A stretch of 64,000 nt of DNA, taken from positions 248,001-312,000 of the forward strand of contig CAWFXC010000002.1 in the NCBI GenBank assembly GCA_963819735.1. Reading direction: 5' to 3'. This DNA is from CAWFXC01 sp963819735 (GTDB lineage Bacteria; Actinomycetota; Acidimicrobiia; IMCC26256; DASPTH01). Shown piece after piece: positions 54,876 through 63,094 of this stretch (position 1 is the stretch's first letter; every line of letters starts with the position of its first letter). The notes under the pieces were generated by a model that was not told where the DNA came from, made no database searches, and saw nothing but the letters and a program-made list of their open reading frames with translations. A program made the translations under genes and the position numbers.

Positions 54876-55715
54876 CTACCGGACGCCTTCGCGTTCGGCG
54901 CGCGTGGTGGACGGCAACGGTTCGCCGGTCTCGAGGAAGGTCTTCAGGCTGGCGATCACGACGGGCCAACCCCCGCTGATTGCCTCGAGCACCCGGCCGC
55001 CCGCCGCGAGCCCGTCGTGCACCACGGTGAGCTTCACCATCGACCCGACCGGTTCGAGTTCGAACAGCACCTTCGACCGCGGTTCCACACCCACCGCGTC
55101 GCGGAACTCGTCGCTGAACCCGACCGCTTCCGACAGCTCCGGCGTGAAGGTGTGCCACGTGTACGAGAGCCGGCGGTAGGGGTCGTACTCGAGTACGACC
55201 TGCTCGGGATCGGAGATCGTCACACCGTGGTTGACCCACGTCATCTCCGATCCCGCCGTCCAATCCGACGCGAACGTCAATCCCCAGTACCGCTCCGTGA
55301 ACGCGGGCTCGGTCAATGCCTGCCACAGGCGCTCGGGGGTGGTCTCGATGTAGGTCGTGTAGACGAACTCGGTGGAAGTCATCGGTGCCTGCTCCAATGC
55401 AATCTTGAGGTCGGCGAGTGCGCGCACGCGCTCCCGGTCGTACTGGTTGATCCACCGCTCGGCGATGGCGTTGATCGGCTCCGCGTTGAGGAAGTGCAAC
55501 TTCTCCCGACCCCGCCGCCGCGTGGTCACGAGGTTGGCGGCCTCCAACACCGCCAGGTGCTTGCTCACCGACTGCCGGGCCATGTCGAGCCCGGCGCACA
55601 ACTCGCGCAGGGTCTGCCCGTTCCGGGCGTTCAGGCGGTCGAGCAACCGACGACGGCTGTCGTCGGCCAACGCCTTGAACACGTCTCCGAACGGGGTCTG
55701 CACGTCACCCTGCAC
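54876..55715 (-). CDS. ArsR regulator fused to AHSA1/SRPBCC domain
   Basis: Residues about 5-95 are an ArsR winged helix (VFKALADDSRRRLLDRL, MARQSVSKHLAVLEAANLVTTRR). Residues about 110-260 are an AHSA1 domain (FVYTTYIETTPERLWQALTEPAFTERYWGLTF, and LSYTWHTF). This is the fused version of the arrangement encoded as two genes at 10058-10914. The SRPBCC part may bind an inducer. The start is uncertain: GTG at 55715 is used because it lies after the predicted transcription start; GTG 55703 is equally close to the domain. It is flanked upstream by a palindromic operator. Confidence 0.85.
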   Translation of the reverse strand: MQGDVQTPFGDVFKALADDSRRRLLDRLNARNGQTLRELCAGLDMARQSVSKHLAVLEAANLVTTRRRGREKLHFLNAEPINAIAERWINQYDRERVRALADLKIALEQAPMTSTEFVYTTYIETTPERLWQALTEPAFTERYWGLTFASDWTAGSEMTWVNHGVTISDPEQVVLEYDPYRRLSYTWHTFTPELSEAVGFSDEFRDAVGVEPRSKVLFELEPVGSMVKLTVVHDGLAAGGRVLEAISGGWPVVIASLKTFLETGEPLPSTTRAEREGVR

Positions 55716-55771
55716 CCGGGCCACCCCTGCTCTCCGTCGGACCGATCCGATATGCAGCCGATCAGCTGCCT

Positions 55772-55806
55772 GTTGACTGTACGCAGCCCAGCGGCTGCAC
55801 GTCAAC
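55772..55806 (-). promoter_or_regulatory. Promoter with nested palindrome upstream of ArsR-AHSA1
   Basis: On the minus strand TTGACG (55805-55800) and TACAGT (55781-55776) are 18 nt apart. A perfect inner palindrome GCAGCC-CAGC-GGCTGC (55783-55798) fills the spacer, and outer half-sites GTTGAC (55772-55777) and GTCAAC (55801-55806) flank it. The outer halves recall the TCAAC/GTTGA operators of the other arsR operon. Autoregulation is inferred. Confidence 0.55.
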
Positions 55807-55863
55807 CACCGTCTTCGTCAACCGGCTCGTCAACCCCGGGCTCGTCAACCCCGGGCTCGTCAA
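55800..55863. repeat. Five CGTCAA direct repeats between P450 and ArsR-AHSA1 genes
   Basis: CGTCAA occurs at 55800, 55816, 55828, 55843 and 55858. The last three are embedded in a 15-bp tandem unit (CTCGTCAACCCCGGG). On the minus strand these are TTGACG hexamers, and the left-most is the ArsR promoter's -35. They may be reiterated half-sites or simple slippage duplication. The last one overlaps the P450 stop codon. Confidence 0.7.
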
Positions 55864-57086
55864 CGGGGGATCGCGGTGACCGGCACGTGGAGCCACCCGG
55901 CGAACTGGTTGGCCCGCAGCCGCACCGGATCACCCGCGGGCTCGAAGCCCCGCACCCGGCTGAACAGCTCGCCGAACATCAGGCGCAGGTCGAGGCGGGC
56001 CAACTGGGCCCCGAGACAGAAGTGGGGGCCGCCGCCGCCGAACCCCACGTGGTCGAGCGGGGTGCGATCGGGATCGAAGCGGTCGGGATCGGCGAAGTGG
56101 CGCTCGTCGCGGTTCGCGGAGATGAACAGCATGAGGACCTTGTCGCCGGCGCGGATGGCGGCGCCGTTGAGCTCGTGGTCCTCGGTGGCCGTGCGGCGGA
56201 AGCTGACGACGGGCCCCCGCCAGCGCAGGAGCTCCTCCACCACCGCGGGCCGGCACTCCCCCGCCGCCGCGACCTCGTCGAACAACCCGGGTTGTTCGGT
56301 GGCCGCGACCACCGCGTGGGCGAGCGTGTCGGCGGTGGTCTCGACCCCGCCGAACACGGTGACGCCGAAGAACGACACGAGCTCGTCGTCGCTGAGGCGG
56401 TCGACGCGCCCGTGCTCGTCGCGCACCTCCAGCCGCACCAGCTCGGGGAGAACCCCTTCGTGCGCATCGGGATCCTCGCGGACCGCGCGGATCAGCTCGA
56501 ACGCGTACTCGCGAGCGGCCTGGCCGGCCTCGTAGCGCGAGCCCTGCGACGGATTGATCTCGGGGTCCTGGAAGTTGGTGATCCGACGCGTCCGGTCGAG
56601 CATCACCTCCCAGTCGTCGGGGGGCAGCCCGAAGATCGTCGCCACCATCGTGAACGCGAGGTCCTCGCCCACGCGCACCATGTCGACGACTTCGCCCGAC
56701 AGCACCCGATCGACCAGCTCGGTGCAGGTCACCCGGATCTGCGCGTCGAGCTGCCGGAGATGGCCGGGCGTGAACGCGGGGCTCACCAGCTTGCGGAGGC
56801 GGGCCTGACCCGGCGGATCCTGATTGGTGAAGCTGCGCTGTTGGAACGCCTTCTCGGTGTCGTTCTTCGGGTCCTCGATCGACGCCACCGGCGACGCGTT
56901 CGAGTACCGCTGCCAGTTCCGGCTCACCGCGACCACGTCGTCGTAGCGCGCCACCGCCCAGTAGCCCCGCCCGTTCTCCGGGTCTTCGTGCCACGAGACG
57001 GGGTCGTGATCGCGCAGGTGGCGGAAGTACTCGTAGGGCACCCCGGCGCGGTAGAGGTCGGGACTGGTCAGGGGAAGCTGCTCCAT
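55860..57086 (-). CDS. Cytochrome P450
   Basis: This soluble P450 of 408 residues is predicted to hydroxylate a hydrophobic substrate. The I-helix motif is FGGVETTADTLAHA (about residue 240), the ExxR is in VVEELLRWRGP, and the heme Cys is in GFGGGGPHFCLGAQLAR (about residue 350). TNQDPPGQARLRKLVSPAFTPG is the C-helix region as in actinobacterial CYP124/125/142-like enzymes, which act on sterol or fatty chains; that assignment is tentative. ATG at 57086 is 7 nt after a -10 box, so it appears leaderless. No ferredoxin gene is next to it. Confidence 0.93.
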   Translation of the reverse strand: MEQLPLTSPDLYRAGVPYEYFRHLRDHDPVSWHEDPENGRGYWAVARYDDVVAVSRNWQRYSNASPVASIEDPKNDTEKAFQQRSFTNQDPPGQARLRKLVSPAFTPGHLRQLDAQIRVTCTELVDRVLSGEVVDMVRVGEDLAFTMVATIFGLPPDDWEVMLDRTRRITNFQDPEINPSQGSRYEAGQAAREYAFELIRAVREDPDAHEGVLPELVRLEVRDEHGRVDRLSDDELVSFFGVTVFGGVETTADTLAHAVVAATEQPGLFDEVAAAGECRPAVVEELLRWRGPVVSFRRTATEDHELNGAAIRAGDKVLMLFISANRDERHFADPDRFDPDRTPLDHVGFGGGGPHFCLGAQLARLDLRLMFGELFSRVRGFEPAGDPVRLRANQFAGWLHVPVTAIPR

Positions 57087-57093
57087 GCCGCGC

Positions 57094-57123
57094 ACTCTAA
57101 GAACCCGGTTGCAGAACTTCCAA
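57094..57123 (-). promoter_or_regulatory. Promoter of the cytochrome P450 gene
   Basis: On the minus strand TTGGAA (57123-57118) and TAGAGT (57099-57094) are separated by 18 nt. The ATG begins 7 nt after the -10, which predicts a leaderless transcript; no ribosome binding site is present. Confidence 0.5.
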
Positions 57124-57255
57124 TGCTTGCCCGAGGTGCGTCGGCGCCGGGAATCCCCGGAACTACGTTGACCGCGACGTGAAACGAACGAGCCGCCGCC
57201 GGGACTGTGTAGTGATGCAACCGGCTCGCGCGACCCCGCACGCGGAGCGCGGCGC

Positions 57256-58392
57256 GTGAGTGTTGCGGCGCCGGGGTCGGCCACGAACCCGCCGGGCGGA
57301 CCGGAAAAGTCACGCTCGAGCCGCAAGTACCTGATCCTGTTCGTGGTGCTGCTCGTCGTCGCCGTGGGCGCGGTCGCGGTGGCGGCCCGTTCGGACCCCA
57401 GCAAGGTGGCGACCCAGATCGACGTCCACAACCTGCCCGTGGGGCCGGAAGCGCCGAGCCTCGCGGTGGCCAAGGGCTGGATCAACACGCCCCCGATCAC
57501 CACCGCCGATCTGCGCGGCAAGGTCGTGCTGTACGACTTCTGGACCTACTCGTGCGTGAACTGCGTGCGCTCGATCCCACACATCCGGGCGCTCTACGAC
57601 CGCTACGCGAAGGACGGCCTCGTCGTCGTCGGCGTCCACTCCCCCGAGTTCGACTTCGAGAAGAACCACAGCAACGTCCAGGCCGCGGTCAAGCGCCTGC
57701 ACGTCGACTATCCGGTGGCGCTCGACGACGACATGGCCATCTGGAACGAGTTCCAGAACCAGTACTGGCCCGCCGACTACATCGCCGACCGCCAGGGACA
57801 CATCCGGGCGACGACCATCGGTGAAGGCACCGACACGCAGCTCGAAGACGTCGTGCGTTCGCTGCTCAGCGTGGCCAAGTCGGCGCCTCGCGCGGGCGCG
57901 GTGAACGAAGGCACCGTCGGCAAACCGCCCACCGCGACCGAGGCCATCACCCCCGAGACCTACCTCGGGCTCCAGCGCGGGACCGCCGGCGCGCAGGAAG
58001 GCCCGCACACCTACCCGGCCGTCACCGATGTGAACCTCGGCCAGCCGCAACTCGAAGGAAAGTGGTTCGGCGACACGCAGGACGTCGTCAGCACCGCGCC
58101 CGGCGCAGCCATCGTGATCCAGTACCGCGCCCGGGAGGCGAACCTCGTGATGGCGACCGCGGCACCCGGTGGCGCCGCGATAGACGTGCGCGTCGAGCTC
58201 GACGGCAAACCTCTGCCGCCCGCGTACCGCACGCCGGAGACGATGGTCGACGCGCAGGGGAACACGTTCGTCCACGTGCAGACGTCGGATCTGTACCGCC
58301 TCGTGCTGGGTCCGAGGATCGGGGTCCACACCTTGCGACTCACCGCCCAAGCCGCGGGCGCCGAAGCCTTCGCGTTCACCTTCTCGGCCTAG
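57256..58392 (+). CDS. Membrane-anchored thioredoxin-like protein with DipZ-type C-terminal domain
   Basis: A membrane anchor (YLILFVVLLVVAVGAVAVAA, residues about 25-44) places the rest outside the cell. The thioredoxin-like domain has FWTYSCVNCVRSIPHIRALYDRY, with the redox motif CVNC, and VVVGVHSPEFDFEKN. The C-terminal 140 residues match the carbohydrate-module-like domain that follows thioredoxin in mycobacterial DipZ (TPETYLGLQRG, FVHVQTSDLYRLV). GTG at 57256 is used. The ccdA gene follows 10 nt later and would supply electrons across the membrane. In DipZ these parts form one polypeptide; here they are split and in reverse order. Confidence 0.88.
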   Translation: MSVAAPGSATNPPGGPEKSRSSRKYLILFVVLLVVAVGAVAVAARSDPSKVATQIDVHNLPVGPEAPSLAVAKGWINTPPITTADLRGKVVLYDFWTYSCVNCVRSIPHIRALYDRYAKDGLVVVGVHSPEFDFEKNHSNVQAAVKRLHVDYPVALDDDMAIWNEFQNQYWPADYIADRQGHIRATTIGEGTDTQLEDVVRSLLSVAKSAPRAGAVNEGTVGKPPTATEAITPETYLGLQRGTAGAQEGPHTYPAVTDVNLGQPQLEGKWFGDTQDVVSTAPGAAIVIQYRAREANLVMATAAPGGAAIDVRVELDGKPLPPAYRTPETMVDAQGNTFVHVQTSDLYRLVLGPRIGVHTLRLTAQAAGAEAFAFTFSA

Positions 58393-58402
58393 CCGACGCG
58401 CC

Positions 58403-59110
58403 GTGGCCATCCAACTCGTCGCACTGTTCGGGGCGGGGATCGCGTCGTTCCTGGCGCCGTGCATCGTGCCGCTGCTCCCCGCGTACCTCGGCATCATCGT
58501 GGGCGAGACGGCCGACGCGCGCGACGCGTCGCGTGCAGTCCCGGCGACGTTCGTGTTCGTGCTCGGCTTCGCCACCGTGTTCGCGGCGTTCGGTGCGGCC
58601 GCCGGATTGCTCGGATCGTCGCTCCATCAGTTCCAGACGTCGGTCGAGCGTGTCGGCGGGGTGATCATCGGGTTGATGGGTCTGGTGCTCCTCGGCGTCA
58701 TCCGCGGGCCGTTCGCGCGCGAGCGCCGGCTCATGCCCACCATCCCGGGCCGCGCGCTCGGTTCGTTCCGACCGTTCGTGGTCGGCGTCGCGTTCGGCGC
58801 CGCGTGGAGCCCGTGCGTCGGCCCGCTCCTCGCCGCCGCGCTCACCGTGGCATCGCGCAGCGGGCAGGCGGGCAAGGGCGCACTCCTGCTGCTCGCCTAC
58901 GCGTTCGGCATCGGCGTGCCGTTCATGCTGGCCGCCCTCGGGCTGGCGTCGTCGCCCGGCCTGACCGCCCGCCTGCGGCGCGCCGGGCCGACTATCGAAC
59001 GGGTCGCCGGCGTGCTCCTGCTGGCGCTGGGCGTGCTCCTGGCCACCGGCCTCTACACGCACCTCACGTCGTACCTCGCCCGCTTCACCCCGGCGTTCGG
59101 CGGGCTCTGA
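58403..59110 (+). CDS. ccdA: Cytochrome c biogenesis protein CcdA (thiol-disulfide membrane transporter)
   Basis: This 235-residue membrane protein passes reducing equivalents from cytoplasmic thioredoxin to extracytoplasmic thiols. Six hydrophobic segments are visible. The paired redox Cys lie in SFLAPCIVPLLPAYLG and AAWSPCVGPLLAAAL. GTG at 58403 follows the thioredoxin-like gene by 10 nt, so the two are cotranscribed and probably cooperate. Confidence 0.93.
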   Translation: MAIQLVALFGAGIASFLAPCIVPLLPAYLGIIVGETADARDASRAVPATFVFVLGFATVFAAFGAAAGLLGSSLHQFQTSVERVGGVIIGLMGLVLLGVIRGPFARERRLMPTIPGRALGSFRPFVVGVAFGAAWSPCVGPLLAAALTVASRSGQAGKGALLLLAYAFGIGVPFMLAALGLASSPGLTARLRRAGPTIERVAGVLLLALGVLLATGLYTHLTSYLARFTPAFGGL

Positions 59111-59161
59111 AGCAGGTTCCGAGCCGCGCCGGCGTGCAGCCGCGCGGTCGCAGTCCCGCCG

Positions 59162-60013
59162 CTAACCCGCGGCGCGCCGGCGGTACGCGGTGGGAGTCTC
59201 GCCCGCGAAGCGCACAAACGCGCGGTTGAACGCGCTCAGGCTCTCGAACCCCACCGTCGTCGCGGTGTCGAGCACCGTGCGGCCCGGTTCGGTGAGCAGG
59301 GCCATCGCCCGCAGCACCCGGCACTCGAGGCGGTACTGCCGCCAGCTCATTCCCGCGGTTTCCGCGAATCGGCGGCGCAGCGTACGTTCGGAGAGCCCCA
59401 CCGCCGCACACACCTCGTTGATGGTGACGGTCGCGAGATGCTCCTGCGTGTACGACATCACGTCGCGGATCACGGGCACGTCGCTCGCCGGCAGCGCGAG
59501 TGGCGGCTGGTGGTCGATCTGGTCGCGCGCGACCACCGCCAGTGCGGCGAAGAACGCGTCGGCGGCGGCATCGCTCTGCGGACGGTCGATAGGCCACCGC
59601 ATCGAGTAGACGATCATCTCCCGGATCACCGGTGACGCGGCGAGGATCCGCACCCGGGCGTCGGCACCTTCCACCATCGCCGGATCGAAGAACACCGCTC
59701 CTGATCGCACGTTGCGCAACGTGGTGCAGTGCACGAGCCCGGCCGGTATCCATGCCGCCTGTTGTGGTGGGAGGAGATGGTGCGAGGTCGCGGTCTCGAC
59801 CTCGACGACACCACGGAACGCGTACTGCACCTGGTGCATGTCGTGCACGTGCCAGCCGCTCACGAGATCATCGGCGTCGAGGGCATGCGATCCGGCCCGG
59901 ACCGGCGTGGCGGTCGCGGTGGCGCTGGCCGTCCCCGCAGCGGTGCGCATGGGCACGAAGCTCGGATTGGCCGCCACGGGCGGATCTTTGGCCGGACGCG
60001 CCGAGACGGTCAC
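59162..60013 (-). CDS. AraC-family transcriptional regulator
   Basis: This 283-residue regulator has a cupin-type N-terminal sensor (GWHVHDMHQVQYAFRGVVEVET, PPQQAAWIPAGLVHCTTLRN) and a C-terminal pair of helix-turn-helices (VTINEVCAAVGLSERTLRRRFAETAGMSWRQYR, then ATTVGFESLSAFNRAFVRFAGETPTAYRR). The sensor resembles those of the AraC_6 subgroup. GTG at 60013 is the first start in the frame after the divergent intergenic region; ATG at 59950 would remove a low-complexity N-terminus. It is divergent from the methyltransferase gene with only 24 nt between starts, so it may regulate that gene. Confidence 0.88.
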   Translation of the reverse strand: MTVSARPAKDPPVAANPSFVPMRTAAGTASATATATPVRAGSHALDADDLVSGWHVHDMHQVQYAFRGVVEVETATSHHLLPPQQAAWIPAGLVHCTTLRNVRSGAVFFDPAMVEGADARVRILAASPVIREMIVYSMRWPIDRPQSDAAADAFFAALAVVARDQIDHQPPLALPASDVPVIRDVMSYTQEHLATVTINEVCAAVGLSERTLRRRFAETAGMSWRQYRLECRVLRAMALLTEPGRTVLDTATTVGFESLSAFNRAFVRFAGETPTAYRRRAAG

Positions 60014-60037
60014 GCGCCCGACGGTAACAGTTGCAGG

Positions 60038-60805
60038 ATGACCGAGATGAGCCATGCCGACATCGTGCGCCGGTCGTTCGCGCAACAGACCGCGCTGTTC
60101 ACCGGGCCCGACGCGATCTTCGCCCGGCGTCCACAGTCGCCCGAGGCGTGGCTCGAGCCGCTGGACGCCGACATGATCGTGCTCGACGTGGCGTGCGGTG
60201 CCGCGCACGTCGCGGAGGGCGTCGCCCCCCGGGTACGTCAAGTCGTCGCCGTCGACATCACCCCGACATTGCTCGCGCTCGGCGCCGAGCGTCTCCGCGC
60301 CAACGGCGTCGACAACGTGCTCCTGGTGGGAGGTGACGCCACCGCGCTGACGATGGTCGACGACTCGTTCGACGTAGTCGCGTGCCGCAGCTCGCTGCAC
60401 CACTTCCCCGATCCCGAGCAATTGGTGCGCGAGATGACGAGGGTGTGCCGCCCTGGTGGGCGCGTGGTCATCGCCGACATGATCGCACCGGCGGCCGAAT
60501 CGCGCGCCGCCTTCGACGACCTCCACCGGACCATCGATCCCTCCCACGCCCGGGCGTTGCTCGAACCCGAGCTGGCCGAACTGGTGGCCCGGATCGCGGG
60601 GCCCGTGACGTACGGGGAGACGACGCGCACCGGATCGATCCCCATCGAGCTCGTGCTCACCGAGGCCGCCGACCGCGACGCCGCCCTCGCGACCCTGCGG
60701 CGCGAGCTCGACGGCGGTCCGGCCACCGGGTTCGCGCCCGTCGTGGACCGCGATTCGATCGCGGTGTCGTTCGCGAGCACGACGGTGCACGCGACGATCG
60801 CCTGA
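60038..60805 (+). CDS. SAM-dependent class I methyltransferase
   Basis: This 255-residue enzyme has the SAM-binding motif IVLDVACGAAHVAEG, with acidic VAVDITPTLL, then FDVVACRSSLHHFPDPEQLVREMTRVCRPGGRVVIAD, as in the UbiE/MenG-like class. The C-terminal part is not typical of MenG. The substrate is unknown. ATG at 60038 follows a TAACAG hexamer (60025-60030) by 7 nt, which suggests a leaderless message. It is divergent from the AraC regulator. Confidence 0.88.
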   Translation: MTEMSHADIVRRSFAQQTALFTGPDAIFARRPQSPEAWLEPLDADMIVLDVACGAAHVAEGVAPRVRQVVAVDITPTLLALGAERLRANGVDNVLLVGGDATALTMVDDSFDVVACRSSLHHFPDPEQLVREMTRVCRPGGRVVIADMIAPAAESRAAFDDLHRTIDPSHARALLEPELAELVARIAGPVTYGETTRTGSIPIELVLTEAADRDAALATLRRELDGGPATGFAPVVDRDSIAVSFASTTVHATIA

Positions 60806-60853
60806 ACCTCCTCGATCGGCACTCCCGCGATCCACCGCCTCTACGATCGGTCG

Positions 60854-61404
60854 GTGACGACTCCGCGGCGGCCGCGCATCTACCTCGCGGGACCCGACGT
60901 GTTCCTCCCGCAGTCGGAGGAGGTTGGCCGCACCAAGCAGGAGATCTGCGCGCGCGCTACGGCCTCGATGGTCTCTACCCGGCCGATGGACTCGACGTAT
61001 CGGCGCTGCCATTCGGTGAACAGGCCCGCGCGATCTTCGAGAGCTGCGTCGAGCTGATGGAGGCCAGCGACGCCGGCCTGGCCAACCTCACGCCGTTCCG
61101 GGGCCCGAGCGGCGATGTCGGCACCGCGTTCGAGATGGGGTACCTCTTCGCGCGTGGATGCCCGGTGTTCGGGTACACGGCCGAGGTCGTCGACTACGGA
61201 TCGCGCGTGGTCGACGACAATGGACATCACATCGAGGCGTTCGGGCTCGCCGACAACCTGATGCTGGAAGGCCCCATGATGCGACGCGACGCGGTCATCG
61301 TGCGCGCCGCGGAAACCGGCCCCTGGCCGCTCGCCGCGCTCACCGCGTTCGAGCTCGCGGTCGAGATCATGGCGCTCGAGTTCGGGACGATCCCGGACTC
61401 CTAA
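60854..61404 (+). CDS. Nucleoside 2-deoxyribosyltransferase family protein, frameshifted
   Basis: The start RPRIYLAGPDVFLPQ and the later GLANLTPFRGPSGDVGTAFEMGYLFARGCPVFGY, with the catalytic Glu in TAFEMGYL, identify the nucleoside 2-deoxyribosyltransferase family, which exchanges bases on deoxynucleosides in salvage. The frame starting at GTG 60854 breaks after KQEICAR inside the GCGCGCGC tract (about 60948-60956), and the expected YGLDGLYPADGLDV continues in another frame to 61404. Removing one GC dinucleotide restores a protein of about 182 residues. TACGAT lies 6 nt before the GTG. The HAD gene follows. Confidence 0.85.
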
Positions 61405-61413
61405 ACTCCCTCG

Positions 61414-62121
61414 ATGATCGAGCTGGTTGCGTTCGACGGCGACGACACGTTGTGGCAGAGCGAGCAACAGTTCGCGATCGCGCAAGACCAGCTCCGCGCG
61501 TTGCTCGCACCGCATTGCGCGGCCGACGTGCTCGACGCGCGGTTGCTCGACGTCGAACGCCGCAACCTCGAGCTCTACGGCTACGGGGCGAAGGCGTTCA
61601 CGCTGTCGGTACTCGAGACCGCCATCGAGCTGGCGGGTGATCGCCTCACCACCGCCGATGTGCGCGCCATTCTCAACCTGGGCAAGGACCTGCTCGAGCA
61701 CCGCATCGAGCTGCTCGACGGCGCCGCCGACGCCTTGCGGTGGGTGGGATCGCGCTGGCCCATGCTCCTCGTCACCAAAGGCGACCTGTTCCACCAGGAG
61801 TCGAAGGTCGCACGCTCGGGCCTCGGCGACCAGTTCCGCGGCATCGAGATCGTGGCCGAGAAGGACCCGGCGACCTACGAGCGCGTGTGCCGCAGGCACG
61901 GCACGTCGCCCGATCACCTCGTGATGATCGGCAACTCGCTGCGCTCCGACGTCGTTCCCGTGCTCGAGCTCGGCGGGTGGGCGGTCCACGTACCGCATCC
62001 GCTCACGTGGGCGCTCGAGCACGTCGACGAAGAGGACGTCGTGCTCGCGCATTCCCGCTTCCGCGCCGTCGACTCGCTGGCCCGGCTGCCCGAGGTGCTC
62101 GAGGCCATCGCCGGCGCATGA
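61414..62121 (+). CDS. HAD-family hydrolase (phosphatase)
   Basis: This 235-residue haloacid dehalogenase superfamily protein has motif I ELVAFDGDDTLWQ with the nucleophile Asp, motif II MLLVTKGD, the Lys in ESKVARSG, and motif IV HLVMIGNSLRSDVVPVLELGGW. It is predicted to dephosphorylate a small molecule; near a nucleoside salvage enzyme a nucleotide is one possibility. ATG at 61414 has TAAACT 6 nt upstream, and that hexamer also contains the previous gene's TAA. Confidence 0.9.
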   Translation: MIELVAFDGDDTLWQSEQQFAIAQDQLRALLAPHCAADVLDARLLDVERRNLELYGYGAKAFTLSVLETAIELAGDRLTTADVRAILNLGKDLLEHRIELLDGAADALRWVGSRWPMLLVTKGDLFHQESKVARSGLGDQFRGIEIVAEKDPATYERVCRRHGTSPDHLVMIGNSLRSDVVPVLELGGWAVHVPHPLTWALEHVDEEDVVLAHSRFRAVDSLARLPEVLEAIAGA

Positions 62122-62163
62122 TTCTCGCCGCATGATTCTCAGCGCCTGATTCTCGGCGCATGA
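62116..62163. repeat. 14-bp tandem repeat at the HAD gene stop codon
   Basis: Units of 14 bp (GCATGATTCTCGCC, GCATGATTCTCAGC, GCCTGATTCTCGGC and a divergent fourth beginning GCATGATC) run from 62116 to about 62163. The first unit contains the TGA of the HAD gene. It looks like duplication by slippage. Confidence 0.75.
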
Positions 62164-62232
62164 TCGACACCTGACCGGCGGGCGAACGCAGGCCTGCTGC
62201 GTAGAATCTCCCGTTTCACCCGGGAGCACAGC

Positions 62233-62907
62233 ATGTCGTCAGCAGTCACTCCGGTCGCCAACGGCCCCCGTCGCTCCTCGCTCTCGCAGGAACGCTCGCG
62301 CCGCACGCGTCAGGAGCTCGTCGACGCCGCGATCGCGCTGTGGACCGAGCGCGGGTGGAGCGAGGGCTTCGACACCACCACGGTCGAGGAAATCGCGCGC
62401 GCCGCCGGCGTCACCAAGGGCACCTTCTACTTCCACTTCGCCCACAAGGAGGACGTCCTCCTCGAGATGGGCTGGGCCACCGGTGAGGTGCTGGTCGAAC
62501 AGGGCAACCGGGCCATCGACGCGGGGACGTCACTCGACGACACGCTCGACCTGATGCTCACGTCGATGGCCCGCCGCACCGAACGCATGCCGCGCGCGGC
62601 GATCGCCCGCACCCTCGACGAGTTCTACAAGCACCCGGTGCGGTCGAGCGACCACGACAGCCCCCGACGCGCCTGGCAGGCGGTGCTCGACCAGGGCCAG
62701 GCGCGCGGTGACCTCCCCGCCGACGTCGACACCGCCGATCTCACCGACATGATCAACGCGGTCGTGATGGCGGCGGTCGAGGGCTGGGTGTCGGGCGCGC
62801 ACCGCACGCTCGCACCCGTGCTGCGGCACCGCACCCGCGTGCTGCTCGCGGGCGTGCGGGTCGTCGGCCCGGCCGAGGGCGCCGGCGGCGGCGCGCGTCG
62901 TCCATAG
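62233..62907 (+). CDS. TetR-family transcriptional regulator
   Basis: This 224-residue regulator has an N-terminal TetR DNA-binding domain (RRTRQELVDAAIALWTERG, TTVEEIARAAGVTKGTFYFHFAHKEDVLLEM). The C-terminal ligand domain is generic and ends in a Gly/Ala-rich tail. ATG at 62233 has GGGAG upstream, and TAGAAT at 62202-62207 is a likely -10, so this gene has a normal leader. It precedes the amidohydrolase on the same strand and may control it. Confidence 0.9.
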   Translation: MSSAVTPVANGPRRSSLSQERSRRTRQELVDAAIALWTERGWSEGFDTTTVEEIARAAGVTKGTFYFHFAHKEDVLLEMGWATGEVLVEQGNRAIDAGTSLDDTLDLMLTSMARRTERMPRAAIARTLDEFYKHPVRSSDHDSPRRAWQAVLDQGQARGDLPADVDTADLTDMINAVVMAAVEGWVSGAHRTLAPVLRHRTRVLLAGVRVVGPAEGAGGGARRP

Positions 62908-62963
62908 ATCGCGCCTTCTCCTCCCGCGCTCCTTCCGCGCTCCCGGCACGACGGCCCCACTGC

Positions 62964-63015
62964 GTCACGTCGGGAGACGCGAAGTCACGTCGGGAGACGC
63001 GAAGTCACGTCGGGA
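62964..63015. repeat. 20-bp tandem repeat upstream of the amidohydrolase
   Basis: Two full copies of a 20-bp unit (62964-62983 and 62984-63003, starting GTCACGTCGGGAGACG) and a partial third lie in the 187-bp gap between the TetR gene and the amidohydrolase. The copies are identical. CACGT could form part of operator sites, but nothing confirms that. Confidence 0.8.
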
Positions 63016-63094
63016 CCCGGGCCATCTACGCATCCACGGTAACGGCGCTAGTTTTGGGCGCAGCCCAGATACCCGCACACGCCAGGAGGCCACC

